From NCBI GenBank assembly GCA_023374025.1, contig SIJG01000033.1, forward strand, positions 124,001 to 188,000: a stretch of 64,000 nt of DNA. Direction: 5' to 3'. The notes below the pieces were generated by a model. The model was not told the DNA's origin, did no database searches, and worked only from the letters and a program-made list of their open reading frames with translations. The translations under genes and the position numbers were made by a program. How positions within the stretch are numbered: position 1 is the stretch's first letter; every line of letters starts with the position of its first letter. This document shows positions 1-13,500 of the stretch, piece by piece. This DNA comes from Heterodera schachtii. Taxonomy: Eukaryota > Nematoda > Chromadorea > Rhabditida > Heteroderidae.

Positions 1-3000
1 GGTGCTGCAGAAATATAACTTTAAAAATTAAAATAACATTGTTCAACCGGAAAAATCAAAAAATGATGAATTTTGACGAAGGTTTTACAATTGGTGGGAA
101 ACATTTCTTGTAAGCCGTTTCTGATGCCATTTTCTAATGAATTAAAGATCCTTTTCCGTCAGATTACACAATAAGGACTGCTTCCTTTCGTTGTCTTCAT
201 TGGTGGCGTAATTCCAGGATCTGCTAAGGCTCCACCACACCAATTTTTAAATCAGCTATAATTATGCAATGATTATGTTCAGCTCTGTTTCATCGCATTA
301 CTTATCACAAAACGACCTCCTAATGTTTATATTGACTTCTGACCTGGGCTCTTTATAGGATTATGCAATTAAATAATGTCGCGGAGAAAAAGGTGCTGCA
401 GAAATATAACTTTAAAAATTAAAATAACATTGTTCAACCGGGAAAATCAAAAAATGATGAATTTTGACGAAGGTTTTACAATTGGTGGGAAACATTTCTT
501 GTAAGCCGTTTCTGATGCCATTTTCTAATGAATTAAAGATCCTTTTCCGTCAGATTACACAATAAGGACTGCTTCCTTTCGTTGTCTTCATTGGTGGCGT
601 AATTCCAGGATCTGCTAAGGCTCCACCACACCAATTTTTAAATCAGCTATAATTATGCAATGATTATGTTCAGCTCTGTTTCATCGCATTACTTATCACA
701 AAACGACCTCCTAATGTTTATATTGACTTCTGACCTGGGCTCTTTATAGGATTATGCAATTAAATAATGTCGCGGAGAAAAAGGTGCTGCAGAAATATAA
801 CTTTAAAAATTAAAATAACATTGTTCAACCGGAAAAATCAAAAAATGATGAATTTTGACGAAGGTTTTACAATTGGTGGGAAACATTTCTTGTAAGCCGT
901 TTCTGATGCCATTTTCTAATGAATTAAAGATCCTTTTCCGTCAGATTACACAATAAGGACTGCTTCCTTTCGTTGTCTTCATTGGTGGCGTAATTCCAGG
1001 ATCTGCTAAGGCTCCACCACACCAATTTTTAAATCAGCTATAATTATGCAATGATTATGTTCAGCTCTGTTTCATCGCATTACTTATCACAAAACGACCT
1101 CCTAATGTTTATATTGACTTCTGACCTGGGCTCTTTATAGGATTATGCAATTAAATAATGTCGCGGAGAAAAAGGTGCTGCAGAAATATAACTTTAAAAA
1201 TTAAAATAACATTGTTCAACCGGAAAAATCAAAAAATGATGAATTTTGACGAAGGTTTTACAATTGGTGGGAAACATTTCTTGTAAGCCGTTTCTGATGC
1301 CATTTTCTAATGAATTAAAGATCCTTTTCCGTCAGATTACACAATAAGGACTGCTTCCTTTCGTTGTCTTCATTGGTGGCGTAATTCCAGGATCTGCTAA
1401 GGCTCCACCACACCAATTTTTAAATCAGCTATAATTATGCAATGATTATGTTCAGCTCTGTTTCATCGCATTACTTATCACAAAACGACCTCCTAATGTT
1501 TATATTGACTTCTGACCTGGGCTCTTTATAGGATTATGCAATTAAATAATGTCGCGGAGAAAAAGGTGCTGCAGAAATATAACTTTAAAAATTAAAATAA
1601 CATTGTTCAACCGGAAAAATCAAAAAATGATGAATTTTGACGAAGGTTTTACAATTGGTGGGAAACATTTCTTGTAAGCCGTTTCTGATGCCATTTTCTA
1701 ATGAATTAAAGATCCTTTTCCGTCAGATTACACAATAAGGACTGCTTCCTTTCGTTGTCTTCATTGGTGGCGTAATTCCAGGATCTGCTAAGGCTCCACC
1801 ACACCAATTTTTAAATCAGCTATAATTATGCAATGATTATGTTCAGCTCTGTTTCATCGCATTACTTATCACAAAACGACCTCCTAATGTTTATATTGAC
1901 TTCTGACCTGGGCTCTTTATAGGATTATGCAATTAAATAATGTCGCGGAGAAAAAGGTGCTGCAGAAATATAACTTTAAAAATTAAAATAACATTGTTCA
2001 ACCGGAAAAATCAAAAAATGATGAATTTTGACGAAGGTTTTACAATTGGTGGGAAACATTTCTTGTAAGCCGTTTCTGATGCCATTTTCTAATGAATTAA
2101 AGATCCTTTTCCGTCAGATTACACAATAAGGACTGCTTCCTTTCGTTGTCTTCATTGGTGGCGTAATTCCAGGATCTGCTAAGGCTCCACCACACCAATT
2201 TTTAAATCAGCTATAATTATGCAATGATTATGTTCAGCTCTGTTTCATCGCATTACTTATCACAAAACGACCTCCTAATGTTTATATTGACTTCTGACCT
2301 GGGCTCTTTATAGGATTATGCAATTAAATAATGTCGCGGAGAAAAAGATGCTGCAGAAATATAACTTTAAAAATTAAAATAACATTGTTAAACCGGAAAA
2401 ATCAAAAAATGATGAATTTTGACGAAGGTTTTACAATTGGTGGGAAACATTTCTTGTAAGCCGTTTCTGATGCCATTTTCTAATGAATTAAAGATCCTTT
2501 TCCGTCAGATTACACAATAAGGACTGCTTCCTTTCGTTGTCTTCATTGGTGGCGTAATTCCAGGATCTGCTAAGGCTCCACCACACCAATTTTTAAATCA
2601 GCTATAATTATGCAATGATTATGTTCAGCTCTGTTTCATCGCATTACTTATCACAAAACGACCTCCTAATGTTTATATTGACTTCTGACCTGGGCTCTTT
2701 ATAGGATTATGCAATTAAATAATGTCGCGGAGAAAAAGATGCTGCAGAAATATAACTTTAAAAATTAAAATAACATTGTTCAACCGGAAAAATCAAAAAA
2801 TGATGAATTTTGACGAAGGTTTTACAATTGGTGGGAAACATTTCTTGTAAGCCGTTTCTGATGCCATTTTCTAATGAATTAAAGATCCTTTTCCGTCAGA
2901 TTACACAATAAGGACTGCTTCCTTTCGTTGTCTTCATTGGTGGCGTAATTCCAGGATCTGCTAAGGCTCCACCACACCAATTTTTAAATCAGCTATAATT

Positions 3001-6000
3001 ATGCAATGATTATGTTCAGCTCTGTTTCATCGCATTACTTATCACAAAACGACCTCCTAATGTTTATATTGACTTCTGACCTGGGCTCTTTATAGGATTA
3101 TGCAATTAAATAATGTCGCGGAGAAAAAGGTGCTGCAGAAATATAACTTTAAAAATTAAAATAACATTGTTCAACCGGAAAAATCAAAAAATGATGAATT
3201 TTGACGAAGGTTTTACAATTGGTGGGAAACATTTCTTGTAAGCCGTTTCTGATGCCATTTTCTAATGAATTAAAGATCCTTTTCCGTCAGATTACACAAT
3301 AAGGACTGCTTCCTTTCGTTGTCTTCATTGGTGGCGTAATTCCAGGATCTGCTAAGGCTCCACCACACCAATTTTTAAATCAGCTATAATTATGCAATGA
3401 TTATGTTCAGCTCTGTTTCATCGCATTACTTATCACAAAACGACCTCCTAATGTTTATATTGACTTCTGACCTGGGCTCTTTATAGGATTATGCAATTAA
3501 ATAATGTCGCGGAGAAAAAGGTGCTGCAGAAATATAACTTTAAAAATTAAAATAACATTGTTCAACCGGAAAAAATCAAAAAATGATGAATTTTGACGAA
3601 GGTTTTACAATTGGTGGGAAACATTTCTTGTAAGCCGTTTCTGATGCCATTTTCTAATGAATTAAAGATCCTTTTCCGTCAGATTACACAATAAGGACTG
3701 CTTCCTTTCGTTGTCTTCATTGGTGGCGTAATTCCAGGATCTGCTAAGGCTCCACCACACCAATTTTTAAATCAGCTATAATTATGCAATGATTATGTTC
3801 AGCTCTGTTTCATCGCATTACTTATCACAAAACGACCTCCTAATGTTTATATTGACTTCTGACCTGGGCTCTTTATAGGATTATGCAATTAAATAATGTC
3901 GCGGAGAAAAAGGTGCTGCAGAAATATAACTTTAAAAATTAAAATAACATTGTTAAACCGGAAAAATCAAAAAATGATGAATTTTGACGAAGGTTTTACA
4001 ATTGGTGGGAAACATTTCTTGTAAGCCGTTTCTGATGCCATTTTCTAATGAATTAAAGATCCTTTTCCGTCAGATTACACAATAAGGACTGCTTCCTTTC
4101 GTTGTCTTCATTGGTGGCGTAATTCCAGGATCTGCTAAGGCTCCACCACACCAATTTTTAAATCAGCTATAATTATGCAATGATTATGTTCAGCTCTGTT
4201 TCATCGCATTACTTATCACAAAACGACCTCCTAATGTTTATATTGACTTCTGACCTGGGCTCTTTATAGGATTATGCAATTAAATAATGTCGCGGAGAAA
4301 AAGGTGCTGCAGAAATATAACTTTAAAAATTAAAATAACATTGTTCAACCGGAAAAATCAAAAAATGATGAATTTTGACGAAGGTTTTACAATTGGTGGG
4401 AAACATTTCTTGTAAGCCGTTTCTGATGCCATTTTCTAATGAATTAAAGATCCTTTTCCGTCAGATTACACAATAAGGACTGCTTCCTTTCGTTGTCTTC
4501 ATTGGTGGCGTAATTCCAGGATCTGCTAAGGCTCCACCACACCAATTTTTAAATCAGCTATAATTATGCAATGATTATGTTCAGCTCTGTTTCATCGCAT
4601 TACTTATCACAAAACGACCTCCTAATGTTTATATTGACTTCTGACCTGGGCTCTTTATAGGATTATGCAATTAAATAATGTCGCGGAGAAAAAGGTGCTG
4701 CAGAAATATAACTTTAAAAATTAAAATAACATTGTTCAACCGGAAAAATCAAAAAATGATGAATTTTGACGAAGGTTTTACAATTGGTGGGAAACATTTC
4801 TTGTAAGCCGTTTCTGATGCCATTTTCTAATGAATTAAAGATCCTTTTCCGTCAGATTACACAATAAGGACTGCTTCCTTTCGTTGTCTTCATTGGTGGC
4901 GTAATTCCAGGATCTGCTAAGGGTCCACCACACCAATTTTTAAATCAGCTATAATTATGCAATGATTATGTTCAGCTCTGTTTCATCGCATTACTTATCA
5001 CAAAACGACCTCCTAATGTTTATATTGACTTCTGACCTGGGCTCTTTATAGGATTATGCAATTAAATAATGTCGCGGAGAAAAAGGTGCTGCAGAAATAT
5101 AACTTTAAAAATTAAAATAACATTGTTCAACCGGAAAAAATCAAAAAATGATGAATTTTGACGAAGGTTTTACAATTGGTGGGAAACATTTCTTGTAAGC
5201 CGTTTCTGATGCCATTTTCTAATGAATTAAAGATCCTTTTCCGTCAGATTACACAATAAGGACTGCTTCCTTTCGTTGTCTTCATTGGTGGCGTAATTCC
5301 AGGATCTGCTAAGGCTCCACCACACCAATTTTTAAATCAGCTATAATTATGCAATGATTATGTTCAGCTCTGTTTCATCGCATTACTTATCACAAAACGA
5401 CCTCCTAATGTTTATATTGACTTCTGACCTGGGCTCTTTATAGGATTATGCAATTAAATAATGTCGCGGAGAAAAAGGTGCTGCAGAAATATAACTTTAA
5501 AAATTAAAATAACATTGTTCAACCGGAAAAATCAAAAAATGATGAATTTTGACGAAGGTTTTACAATTGGTGGGAAACATTTCTTGTAAGCCGTTTCTGA
5601 TGCCATTTTCTAATGAATTAAAGATCCTTTTCCGTCAGATTACACAATAAGGACTGCTTCCTTTCGTTGTCTTCATTGGTGGCGTAATTCCAGGATCTGC
5701 TAAGGCTCCACCACACCAATTTTTAAATCAGCTATAATTATGCAATGATTATGTTCAGCTCTGTTTCATCGCATTACTTATCACAAAACGACCTCCTAAT
5801 GTTTATATTGACTTCTGACCTGGGCTCTTTATAGGATTATGCAATTAAATAATGTCGCGGAGAAAAAGGTGCTGCAGAAATATAACTTTAAAAATTAAAA
5901 TAACATTGTTCAACCGGAAAAATCAAAAAATGATGAATTTTGACGAAGGTTTTACAATTGGTGGGAAACATTTCTTGTAAGCCGTTTCTGATGCCATTTT

Positions 6001-9000
6001 CTAATGAATTAAAGATCCTTTTCCGTCAGATTACACAATAAGGACTGCTTCCTTTCGTTGTCTTCATTGGTGGCGTAATTCCAGGATCTGCTAAGGCTCC
6101 ACCACACCAATTTTTAAATCAGCTATAATTATGCAATGATTATGTTCAGCTCTGTTTCATCGCATTACTTATCACAAAACGACCTCCTAATGTTTATATT
6201 GACTTCTGACCTGGGCTCTTTATAGGATTATGCAATTAAATAATGTCGCGGAGAAAAAGGTGCTGCAGAAATATAACTTTAAAAATTAAAATAACATTGT
6301 TCAACCGGAAAAATCAAAAAATGATGAATTTTGACGAAGGTTTTACAATTGGTGGGAAACATTTCTTGTAAGCCGTTTCTGATGCCATTTTCTAATGAAT
6401 TAAAGATCCTTTTCCGTCAGATTACACAATAAGGACTGCTTCCTTTCGTTGTCTTCATTGGTGGCGTAATTCCAGGATCTGCTAAGGCTCCACCACACCA
6501 ATTTTTAAATCAGCTATAATTATGCAATGATTATGTTCAGCTCTGTTTCATCGCATTACTTATCACAAAACTACCTCCTAATGTTTATATTGACTTCTGA
6601 CCTGGTCTCTTTATAGGATTATGAAATTAAATAATGTCGCGGAGAAAAAGATGCTGCAGAAATATAACTTTAAAAATTAAAATAACATTGTTAAACCGGG
6701 AAAATCAAAAAATGATGAATTTTGACGAAGGTTTTACAATTGGTGGGAAACATTTCTTGTAAGCCGTTTCTGATGCCATTTTCTAATGAATTAAAGATCC
6801 TTTTCCGTCAGATTACACAATAAGGACTGCTTCCTTTCGTTGTCTTCATTGGTGGCGTAATTCCAGGATCTGCTAAGGCTCCACCACACCAATTTTTAAA
6901 TCAGCTATAATTATGCAATGATTATGTTCAGCTCTGTTTCATCGCATTACTTATCACAAAACTACCTCCTAATGTTTATATTGACTTCTGACCTGGTCTC
7001 TTTATAGGATTATGAAATTAAATAATGTCGCGGAGAAAAAGAAGCTGCAGAAATATAACTTTAAAAATTAAAATAACATTGTTAAACCGGGAAAATCAAA
7101 AAATGATGAATTTTGACGAAGGTTTTACAATTGGTGGGAAACATTTCTTGTAAGCCGTTTCTGATGCCATTTTCTAATGAATTAAAGATCCTTTTCCGTC
7201 AGATTACACAATAAGGACTGCTTCCTTTCGTTGTCTTCATTGGTGGCGTAATTCCAGGATCTGCTAAGGCTCCACCACACCAATTTTTAAATCAGCTATA
7301 ATTATGCAATGATTATGTTCAGCTCTGTTTCATCGCATTACTTATCACAAAACTACCTCCTAATGTTTATATTGACTTCTGACCTGGTCTCTTTATAGGA
7401 TTATGAAATTAAATAATGTCGCGGAGAAAAAGATGCTGCAGAAATATAACTTTAAAAATTAAAATAACATTGTTAAACCGGGAAAAATCAAAAAATGATG
7501 AATTTTGACGAAGGTTTTACAATTGGTGGGAAACATTTCTTGTAAGCCGTTTCTGATGCCATTTTCTAATGAATTAAAGATCCTTTTCCGTCAGATTACA
7601 CAATAAGGACTGCTTCCTTTCGTTGTCTTCATTGGTGGCGTAATTCCAGGATCTGCTAAGGCTCCACCACACCAATTTTTAAATCAGCTATAATTATGCA
7701 ATGATTATGTTCAGCTCTGTTTCATCGCATTACTTATCACAAAACTACCTCCTTATGTTTATATTGACTTCTGACCTGGTCTCTTTATAGGATTATGAAA
7801 TTAAATAATGTCGCGGAGAAAAAGATGCTGCAGAAATATAACTTTAAAAATTAAAATAACATTGTTAAACCGGGAAAATCAAAAAATGATGAATTTTGAC
7901 GAAGGTTTTACAATTGGTGGGAAACATTTCTTGTAAGCCGTTTCTGATGCCATTTTCTAATGAATTAAAGATCCTTTTCCGTCAGATTACACAATAAGGA
8001 CTGCTTCCTTTCGTTGTCTTCATTGGTGGCGTAATTCCAGGATCTGCTAAGGCTCCACCACACCAATTTTTAAATCAGCTATAATTATGCAATGATTATG
8101 TTCAGCTCTGTTTCATCGCATTACTTATCACAAAACTACCTCCTAATGTTTATATTGACTTCTGACCTGGTCTCTTTATAGGATTATGCAATTAAATAAT
8201 GTCGCGGAGAAAAAGATGCTGCAGAAATATAACTTTAAAAATTAAAATAACATTGTTAAACCGGAAAAATCAAAAAATGATGAATTTTGACGAAGGTTTT
8301 ACAATTGGTGGGAAACATTTCTTGTAAGCCGTTTCTGATGCCATTTTCTAATGAATTAAAGATCCTTTTCCGTCAGATTACACAATAAGGACTGCTTCCT
8401 TTCGTTGTCTTCATTGGTGGCGTAATTCCAGGATCTGCTAAGGCTCCACCACACCAATTTTTAAATCAGCTATAATTATGCAATGATTATGTTCAGCTCT
8501 GTTTCATCGCATTACTTATCACAAAACTACCTCCTTATGTTTATATTGACTTCTGACCTGGGCTCTTTATAGGATTATGCAATTAAATAATGTCGCGGAG
8601 AAAAAGATGCTGCAGAAATATAACTTTAAAAATTAAAATAACATTGTTAAACCGGGAAAAATCAAAAAATGATGAATTTTGACGAAGGTTTTACAATTGG
8701 TGGGAAACATTTCTTGTAAGCCGTTTCTGATGCCATTTTCTAATGAATTAAAGATCCTTTTCCGTCAGATTACACAATAAGGACTGCTTCCTTTCGTTGT
8801 CTTCATTGGTGGCGTAATTCCAGGATCTGCTAAGGCTCCACCACACCAATTTTTAAATCAGCTATAATTATGCAATGATTATGTTCAGCTCTGTTTCATC
8901 GCATTACTTATCACAAAACTACCTCCTAATGTTTATATTGACTTCTGACCTGGGCTCTTTATAGGATTATGCAATTAAATAATGTCGCGGAGAAAAAGAT

Positions 9001-10584
9001 GCTGCAGAAATATAACTTTAAAAATTAAAATAACATTGTTAAACCGGGAAAATCAAAAAATGATGAATTTTGACGAAGGTTTTACAATTGGTGGGAAACA
9101 TTTCTTGTAAGCCGTTTCTGATGCCATTTTCTAATGAATTAAAGATCCTTTTCCGTCAGATTACACAATAAGGACTGCTTCCTTTCGTTGTCTTCATTGG
9201 TGGCGTAATTCCAGGATCTGCTAAGGCTCCACCACACCAATTTTTAAATCAGCTATAATTATGCAATGATTATGTTCAGCTCTGTTTCATCGCATTACTT
9301 ATCACAAAACTACCTCCTAATGTTTATATTGACTTCTGACCTGGGCTCTTTATAGGATTATGCAATTAAATAATGTCGCGGAGAAAAAGATGCTGCAGAA
9401 ATATAACTTTAAAAATTAAAATAACATTGTTAAACCGGGAAAATCAAAAAATGATGAATTTTGACGAAGGTTTTACAATTGGTGGGAAACATTTCTTGTA
9501 AGCCGTTTCTGATGCCATTTTCTAATGAATTAAAGATCCTTTTCCGTCAGATTACACAATAAGGACTGCTTCCTTTCGTTGTCTTCATTGGTGGCGTAAT
9601 TCCAGGATCTGCTAAGGCTCCACCACACCAATTTTTAAATCAGCTATAATTATGCAATGATTATGTTCAGCTCTGTTTCATCGCATTACTTATCACAAAA
9701 CTACCTCCTAATGTTTATATTGACTTCTGACCTGGGCTCTTTATAGGATTATGCAATTAAATAATGTCGCGGAGAAAAAGGTGCTGCAGAAATATAACTT
9801 TAAAAATTAAAATAACATTGTTAAACCCGGAAAATTAAAAAAATGATGAATTTTGACGAAGGTTTTACAATTGGTGGGAAACATTTCTTGTAAGCCGTTT
9901 CTGATGCCATTTTCTAATGAATTAAAGATCCTTTTCCGTCAGATTACACAATAAGGACTGCTTCCTTTCGTTGTCTTCATTGGTGGCGTAATTCCAGGAT
10001 CTGCTAAGGCTCCACCACACCAATTTTTAAATCAGCTATAATTATGCAATGATTATGTTCAGCTCTGTTTCATCGCATTACTTATCACAAAACTACCTCC
10101 TAATGTTTATATTGACTTCTGACCTGGGCTCTTTATAGGATTATGCAATTAAATAATGTCGCGGAGAAAAAGGTGCTGCAGAAATATAACTTTAAAAATT
10201 AAAATAACATTGTTAAACCGGGAAAATCAAAAAATGATGAATTTTGACGAAGGTTTTACAATTGGTGGGAAACCTTTCTTGTAATCCGTTTCTGATGCCA
10301 TTTTCTAATGAATTAAAGATCCTTTTCCGTCAGATTACACAATAAGGACTGCTTCCTTTCGTTGTCTTCATTGGTGGCGTAATTCCAGGATCTGCTAAGG
10401 CTCCACCACACCAATTTTTAAATCAGCTATAATTATGCAATGATTATGTTCAGCTCTGTTTCATCGCATTACTTATCACAAAACTACCTCCTAATGTTTA
10501 TATTGACTTCTGACCTGGGCTCTTTATAGGATTATGCAATTAAATAATGTCGCGGAGAAAAAGATGCTGCAGAAATATAACTTA
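1..10584. repeat. Satellite array, about 391-bp monomer, about 27 copies
   Basis: The sequence GGTGCTGCAGAAATATAAC recurs at 1, 392, 783, 1174 and so on to about 10563, giving a period close to 391 bp and about 27 head-to-tail copies. The array starts before the window and stops in the middle of a monomer at about 10584. Monomers are nearly identical, with differences at a handful of fixed sites. Variant classes are ordered: copies up to about 6.2 kb carry CAAAACGACCTCC and CCTGGGCTC; copies from about 6.57 to 8.17 kb carry CAAAACTACCTCC, CCTGGTCTC and TATGAAATT; later copies keep CTACCTCC but return to CCTGGGCTC. No monomer has a useful reading frame. Length and homogeneity are those of a heterochromatic or centromere-type satellite; a centromeric role is only inference. 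Confidence 0.97.
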
Positions 10585-13500
10585 AAAAATAATTACAGAA
10601 TAAAATAAATGTAAATTCTTCAGAAAATGAAAGCATCGATATTGAATGTAGCGGGAGAAGTGGCATTGGAAGATGAAGAGACCAAATTCAACGAGAAAAA
10701 GAAATTTTATATTATTAATAATTGGAGTGATAAAGAAATGAATAATGAACTTTGAAGGTTGTGATATTTAATGTTAATTCCAGAAAATTTTTAAATATAT
10801 CAACATGACTCTGTAAATTGCATCTTGTTAATTAATATTTATTAATGAATTAGTTTAATATAGAGACCAGCAAATATAAAAAAGAGTGAACTTTCCGGTA
10901 TCACATAAAGTGAATGAATTATTAGAAGATTAAAAAATCTGTTAAATTATGTTTTTTGAGGTATAAATATAAATAAATAATAATTTTATGATTCCATATT
11001 AATTTTTTTATTAATATGATCTTTCACAAAAAAATATTCCAATGATATTTATCTAATAAGGAAAGGCATTAATTTTAATACAAAAAATTTGTTTTAAATT
11101 TTGCTAAAATAAACAACAATCATTTGGTAGACTTTGCAAAAACAGAAACATTGTATTATTTAACAAAAAATACATCTATTTTTTACTAAAATATGTATCT
11201 TGTATATTTGTTTATTACCAATAGCGAAATTAAAAAATTATATGATCTAATTAGTCATTTTTTTAAAATTAATTTAAAATTGAATAAATATCAAAAATAA
11301 ATATAATCTATTATTTGAAGAATAATTTTCCCGCGAAAAAAAAATTGGGAAAAACCACCTCTAGGAGGAAAAATGGAGAAAGAATAATAATTAATTCTAA
11401 TTTAAACTTTCAAAATCAAAAATAATTAAATTGAGAATTTATTATTATCGTTTATTATCAACAACAAAAAATAAAATACTGAAAAGCTAAAAATAAATAA
11501 GCTAAACTGAATCTTCGGAGAAAGGGAATTGCGTTTTAACGAGATAAATAATATTCAAAAAAGGGAATAAAATAATGAAAAATATTTATCCCAAAAACCG
11601 CAACGCGAAAAAACAACCCCACTTATTCAAGGTTAAAAGCACTGCTGATACATAAGTCATTAATGAAAGCTGCTCAAATATAAATTAAAATATTTACTTG
11701 AAAAGTTTAAAATAAATTAAAATTATTTATTCAGCAATTAATTAGAAAACGTTTTATGTGGTAAAAAACAAAATTTTATTAATAATAAGATGCTATTGAA
11801 AAATACCATTTTTAAAAATAAAAACAAATTACATTTTTGGAAAATAAAAAATTTCTGACTTACAATTAAATTTAAAAAAAAAGTGTGATGCAAAACGATT
11901 ATTTTTCATTTACACCAAAATGATTTGCGCAATATCTTTTATTATATTTTTTTTAAATTTAAAATTCTTTCGTTTTTAAAGAAAACGAAATTATAAGGAA
12001 TAAATAAAACAAAAGCATACTAAAATCAAATATTTAATCATTAAAAATAGTGAGAAAATAAATATTTACAAATATACACTAACAGAGAAATGTCCTTACT
12101 AATTAGTACTGAATTTAAAAACATATAAAACAAAATATGCAAAAAAAACAAGAGAAATCATGAAACTATGTAATGAAGTAAAATAAAATTTCCAAGAAAT
12201 ATTAGAATGAAAATATTGACAAATTAATAAATTTATTTAAAATATTTCAAGTCATTAGGACTTCCTATTGCTTAATCTCTTCATCGAGAATTTAACCAAA
12301 ATCATCGTTATGCCATTAGTTAGTAATATATATTTACAAAAGTGCTGAAAAATTAATAGTATAGATAAAAAAAAAGAATTTATAATTTAAATGAACTAAT
12401 ATAAAAAAGAAATGAAAAATTATTAAATTAATAATGTAATAAAAAAGTGATTTGCAATTAATTATTAAATATGTCCAGCGCTCACAATAAAATCCAAAAA
12501 TTAACCAAGAAAACCATAAATTTATCGCAAAATGAGTTAAAGTAAAAATGTAAATTATTCATTAAAAGCACGAGAAAATGAAAGCATCGGTATTTAATGT
12601 TGCTGTGGAATAAGATTAAGAGGTCGATATAATTAATAATGAGGCAATTTAACGGGAGGATGAAGTTTCTGATTTTTTTAAAATTATAAATTAACAATAT
12701 ACATACTAAATATAAATGGTAATTTATTGATAAAAAATATCACAATAAAATTTAAAAACTTAATTCTATGAGAAAAATAATTTTATATGATAAGCAATTT
12801 GAGTGATAATATAAAATGATTAATTAACTTTGAGGGTTGATATATCTATTTTTGATTACAGAAAAAAATTTAAATATCAAGATGACTTTGTAAATTTCAT
12901 CTTGTTAAATAATCTATATTAATGAATTGGTCTAATAGAGCACAGCAAAAATAAAGAAAGAGGGAGATTCCCGATATAGCAAAAGGTTAATTATTAATTA
13001 AATGTTAAATACTTCTGGTTTTTTAATTATAAATATATAATATACTAAATATAACTGTAATTTAAAAAAGATGAAAATTTAAAAACTAAATTCTCTGAGA
13101 AAATAAGCAAGTATTTCTCATTTTCCGTGGTAAACTAAGGAAACGATCTATTCATGCTTGATGAAGATGTGTGGCAGAATCAAGATAGCAATATTAATTT
13201 AAAAATCATATATATTGCAAAAGAAAATTTTGTTATTTGAAAAAACTCATAATATAAGGTATAAAGAAAAATAAATAACAATTTTAGGATTAAAACAAAG
13301 AATAAAATAAATTACAGTAAAAATTATTTAACAAAAAAAATACATCGATGTTTATTCAGGTCGAAAAAACAAAAATTCACAAGATTAAAATAAATTTTTT
13401 TTAGCATAAACACTAATATTTTAATTAATTTTAAATTATTTCGCTTTCAAATAAATATTTTTAGGTAATAAACATGTGTTCCATATGTGTTTAAAGTACA

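Noticed and set aside
1..10584. CRISPR-like or gene-cluster interpretation of the regular repeat
   Set aside because: The 391-bp units abut without unique spacers and have no open frame. It is a satellite.
13120..13190. Small GC-richer island similar to 39305-39350
   Set aside because: Both contain GGTAAACTA(A/T)GGAAAC but have no further structure. A faint dispersed repeat only.
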